Position numbers and translations under genes: made by a program. A DNA stretch of 64,000 nt from Actinoplanes flavus (GTDB lineage: Bacteria > Actinomycetota > Actinomycetes > Mycobacteriales > Micromonosporaceae), in NCBI RefSeq assembly GCF_017592555.1, contig NZ_JAGFNS010000002.1, positions 314,916-378,915 of the forward strand, in the 5' to 3' direction. Under the pieces are notes generated by a model. That model saw only the letters and a program-made list of their open reading frames with translations. It was not told the origin of the DNA and did no database searches. Below, piece by piece: positions 61,762-64,000 of this stretch; the first letter of the stretch is position 1, and the number at the start of each line of letters is the position of its first letter.

Positions 61762-62444
61762 CACGTCTCCCGCAGGCCGTGCGGATCCAGGTGCTCGCGG
61801 ATCAGCTTCAGCTCCTCGTCGGACGGCTCCCGGGTCGGCGGCACCTCGTCCGGGATCGTCAGTGCGAAACCGGTCGCCGCGATCACCTCGCCGACGGTCA
61901 CGCCGGGATGCACCGACCGCAGCCGCATCGACCGGTCCGGCGTCTCGAAGTCCAGCACGGCGAGATTGGTGATCACCCGGCGGATCTCGTGCGCGCCCCG
62001 GTCATGACCGATTCCGGACACCATGTCGACGCGCTCCACGAACACCCGCGGCGAGTGCCGGGGCACCCAGTAGCTGGTGGTGTGGTTGATCGTGTTGCCG
62101 GGCGCGCCGCGTACCCCGAGCAGTTGCGACGTCGGCCGCTCCCACGGGCCCACGCAGGAGATGTTCTGATTGCCGAAGCGGTCCAGCTGGCTGGCGCCCA
62201 TCATCACGTGCCGGGTCCCGGCCGCCACCATCGCGAACACCGCCCGGTACGGCAGCCAGCCCTCCACCTCACCGTCCCGCAGCAGCGTCGCCTCCCCGTC
62301 GGTGACCAGCAGCTCCGGCGCGAACGTGAGCTGCGCCAACCGGGCCCCCAGCTGCGGGATCAGTCCCGCCGTGCCGGCCAGCACCGCGCCGTCGCCGCGC
62401 CACGCCTCAGCGCACGCCACCACGCAGGTCTCCGCCCGGGTCAT
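61761..62444 (-). CDS. ipdB: IpdB-like subunit of the steroid ring-D (COCHEA-CoA) hydrolase
   Basis: A 227-residue CoA-transferase-fold protein: TFAPELLVTDGEATLL, VMMGASQLDRFGNQNIS and GVRGAPGNTINHTTSYWVP are IpdB landmarks, and HPGVTVGEV is near the end. With IpdA it should form the heterotetramer that opens the last ring of the steroid nucleus by hydrolytic carbon-carbon cleavage. It is ~20 residues shorter than the M. tuberculosis protein, mostly in two loops. ATG overlaps the ipdA stop (ATGA); the frame to 62486 is a false extension. Confidence 0.85.
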   Translation of the reverse strand: MTRAETCVVACAEAWRGDGAVLAGTAGLIPQLGARLAQLTFAPELLVTDGEATLLRDGEVEGWLPYRAVFAMVAAGTRHVMMGASQLDRFGNQNISCVGPWERPTSQLLGVRGAPGNTINHTTSYWVPRHSPRVFVERVDMVSGIGHDRGAHEIRRVITNLAVLDFETPDRSMRLRSVHPGVTVGEVIAATGFALTIPDEVPPTREPSDEELKLIREHLDPHGLRET

Positions 62445-63316
62445 CCGGCGACCGCCTTCTGGTAGTCGTCCATGGTCCCGCGCCATCGGGCGACCGCCTT
62501 CTGGTAATCGTCCTCGTCGCCGTCCAGGTAGCGGGCGCGGAATGTGTTCCAGTCGGCCGTCGCGTACTCCCGCTGGAACTCCTCGTCCCGGCCGTAGTCG
62601 GGGACGCAGCTGGTGAAATGCGCGCCGTGCGGGGTCTCCACGACGCCGTCGACCATCGAGCGGTTGGTCAGCAGCGTCTGCGGTGGACCGCTTCCGATCA
62701 GCTCCTCGGTGCTCAGTAGCCGCTCGCAGGAGACGAACCGCCGCTTCGCGGCAAGACAGAAAAGATCATCGAAGTACGGGTCCGGGCCCAGGTAACGGCC
62801 GTTTCCCCCGGCGTCGACACGATTCAGATGTACGAGTGACACGTCAATGTTGACGGCCGGCATCGCGACGAGTTCCGTGCCGTCGAGATATGGCGAGTGG
62901 ACGGTCCGCAGATCCGGGTTGACCCGCATCACGTCCGAGCCGAGACCGGCCCGGATCGGCAGGAACGGCAGCCGGTTCGCGGCCGCCAGCAGTCCCCAGT
63001 AGAGCATCCCCTCGTCGTACTCGGTCAACAGGAGCGTCCCCGCGCTGCGGGCCCGCCGGAAGTGCGGCTCCAGGGGAATGCTGTCCAGTGAGACGAACCC
63101 GGTCACCACCCGTTCGACGCATCCTTCGGCGACCAGCAGCCCGACATCCGGCCCGCCGTAGGTGACCAGCGTCAGATTCCGTCTCCGGGCGCGGGCGATC
63201 GCCCTCACCAAGGCCATCGGCTTGCGGCGCGATCCCCACCCACCGATCCCGACCGTCATCCCGTCCCGGATCTCGTCGACCACCTCCGCGATGGTCATCC
63301 GCTTGTCCACGGCCAT
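62441..63316 (-). CDS. ipdA: IpdA-like subunit of the steroid ring-D (COCHEA-CoA) hydrolase
   Basis: A 291-residue CoA-transferase-type subunit. GMTVGIGGWGSRRKPMALVR is the N-terminal block and YGGPDVGLLVAEGCVERVV the next; FLPIRAGLGSDVM and PAVNIDVSLVHLNRVDAGGNG are typical, followed by GAHFTSCVPDYGRDE. The C-terminus carries a duplicated DDYQKAVA motif from a 42-bp local duplication. ATG at 63316 or the internal ATG at 63298 could be used; neither has an ideal ribosome site. A ~93-bp gap separates it from echA20. Confidence 0.85.
   Translation of the reverse strand: MAVDKRMTIAEVVDEIRDGMTVGIGGWGSRRKPMALVRAIARARRRNLTLVTYGGPDVGLLVAEGCVERVVTGFVSLDSIPLEPHFRRARSAGTLLLTEYDEGMLYWGLLAAANRLPFLPIRAGLGSDVMRVNPDLRTVHSPYLDGTELVAMPAVNIDVSLVHLNRVDAGGNGRYLGPDPYFDDLFCLAAKRRFVSCERLLSTEELIGSGPPQTLLTNRSMVDGVVETPHGAHFTSCVPDYGRDEEFQREYATADWNTFRARYLDGDEDDYQKAVARWRGTMDDYQKAVAG
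62446..62512. repeat. 42-bp spaced duplication at the ipdA 3' end
   Basis: GCGACCGCCTTCTGGTAGTC near 62447 and GCGACCGCCTTCTGGTAATC near 62489 are 42 bp apart, one mismatch over ~24 bp. On the minus strand both encode DDYQKAV(A), so the ipdA product ends in two copies of this peptide. Confidence 0.8.
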
Positions 63317-63409
63317 CCCCCTCGCCCCGTCCTCGCGTGCCTGTGCCCTCGCCCCGTCGTCGTGTGGCTTTCGTCGCGCCGTGCTCGCGTGCCCGTCTCC
63401 GCGGGTCGC

Positions 63410-64000
63410 CTAGTCATGGGCGTCGTCTCCCTTGACGAAGGCGTCGCGGGCGCGGTCGCCGGCGCCGTCGAGGTTGAGCTCGAAGGTGAAACCCTGCTCG
63501 AAGCGGTAGGAGCGCTTCACGTCGATCGGGTCGATGCCGTTCAGTGACTCCTTGGCCCGGCGGATGACCAGCGGATCCTTGGCCGCGATCTCCTCCGCCA
63601 CCCGCCGCGCGGCCCGCCGCAGCCCGGCCGGCGGCACCACCTCCAGCACCGTCCCGAACCGGTGCAGCTCCCACGCGCCGACCCGGCGGCAGGTGTAGAC
63701 CATCGTGCGCATCAGCTGCTGCGGCACGAGCCGGGCCAGGTGGGTGGCCGCGCCCAGCGCTCCACGGTCCACCTCCGGCAGGCCGAACGTGGCGTCGTCG
63801 GCGGCCACCACCAGATCGGCGTTGCCGGCCAAGCCGACCCCGCCGCCGAGACAGAACCCGTGCACGGCCGCGATCACCGGAACCGGGCAGTCGTAGACCG
63901 CGGCGAACGCGGCCGCGCACCCCCGGTTCGCGGCGAGCAGCGCCTCGTGCCCGGCGGTCCGCTGCATCTCCTTGATGTCGACGCCCGCGCAGAACCCGCG
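63410..64000 (-). CDS. echA20: Enoyl-CoA hydratase EchA20-like, 5' partial
   Basis: A crotonase-family protein cut by the window end; the frame is open to base 64000 (RGFCAGVDIKEMQRTAG at the edge). FCLGGGVGLAGNADLVVA is the second oxyanion block and ATFGLPEVDRGALGAATHLARL follows; the end VKRSYRFEQGFTFELNLDGAG matches EchA20. In M. tuberculosis EchA20 hydrolyses a ring-opened steroid-CoA diketone. It is the first visible gene of the echA20-ipdA-ipdB-ipdC set; promoter and any KstR2 site lie beyond the window. Confidence 0.85.
   Translation of the reverse strand, partial: RGFCAGVDIKEMQRTAGHEALLAANRGCAAAFAAVYDCPVPVIAAVHGFCLGGGVGLAGNADLVVAADDATFGLPEVDRGALGAATHLARLVPQQLMRTMVYTCRRVGAWELHRFGTVLEVVPPAGLRRAARRVAEEIAAKDPLVIRRAKESLNGIDPIDVKRSYRFEQGFTFELNLDGAGDRARDAFVKGDDAHD

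Overview
The window is very GC-rich, with GTG starts, ATGA/GTGA stop-start overlaps and many leaderless-looking promoters. It is a chromosomal piece of a filamentous actinobacterium. Gene content and style suggest Micromonosporaceae, probably Actinoplanes or a relative; that genus call is an inference. No rRNA, phage, insertion sequence or CRISPR array was seen. The first ~77 bases are G/C homopolymer and look like a degraded contig end.

Layout: 1-3.2 kb, a branched-chain-amino-acid-type ABC transporter (livG partial, livF, livH, livM). 3.2-9.5 kb, a hydrolase, a three-gene membrane operon with predicted N-terminal histidines, and an ArsR/MFS pair. 10-14 kb, LexA with a weak SOS box, an MFS exporter and an aldo/keto reductase behind a MerR-type promoter. 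14.2-18.5 kb, a MarR repressor divergent from a SDR/amidohydrolase/MaoC/acyl-CoA ligase operon. 18.5-24.1 kb, a frameshifted ATPase, a sirtuin, an MFS exporter and a secreted pectate lyase.

24.3-34.5 kb, 41.6-45.7 kb and 55.2-64 kb together form a dispersed steroid (cholesterol-type) catabolic set. It includes cholesterol oxidase, two Ltp thiolases with a DUF35 partner, FadD19/EchA19, a block ordered like M. tuberculosis Rv3531c-Rv3529c (DUF1214, SDR, sulfotransferase), FadE26/FadE27-like dehydrogenases, an F420-type oxidoreductase, FadA6, and the late ring-degradation set IpdC-IpdB-IpdA-EchA20. Six 14-bp boxes fitting tnnAACnnGTTnnA (the KstR consensus) sit in front of these genes, usually over a promoter whose predicted transcription start is the start codon. 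No kstR gene is in the window. Several of these enzymes are shorter than their usual relatives, and one acyl-CoA dehydrogenase lacks its whole central domain.

Between the steroid blocks lie an ABC exporter, a Ro60 (TROVE/vWA) protein with an upstream Y RNA whose tRNA-like domain is circularly permuted (YrlA class), a MacB-type ABC transporter divergent from a NarL-type two-component system, and a DUF4097/hydrolase operon with its own repressor. Non-coding gaps hold tandem repeats (29, 55 and 63 bp units) and a dispersed 115-121 bp element in four copies. That element supplies the stop codon of two genes and the C-terminal tail of a third.
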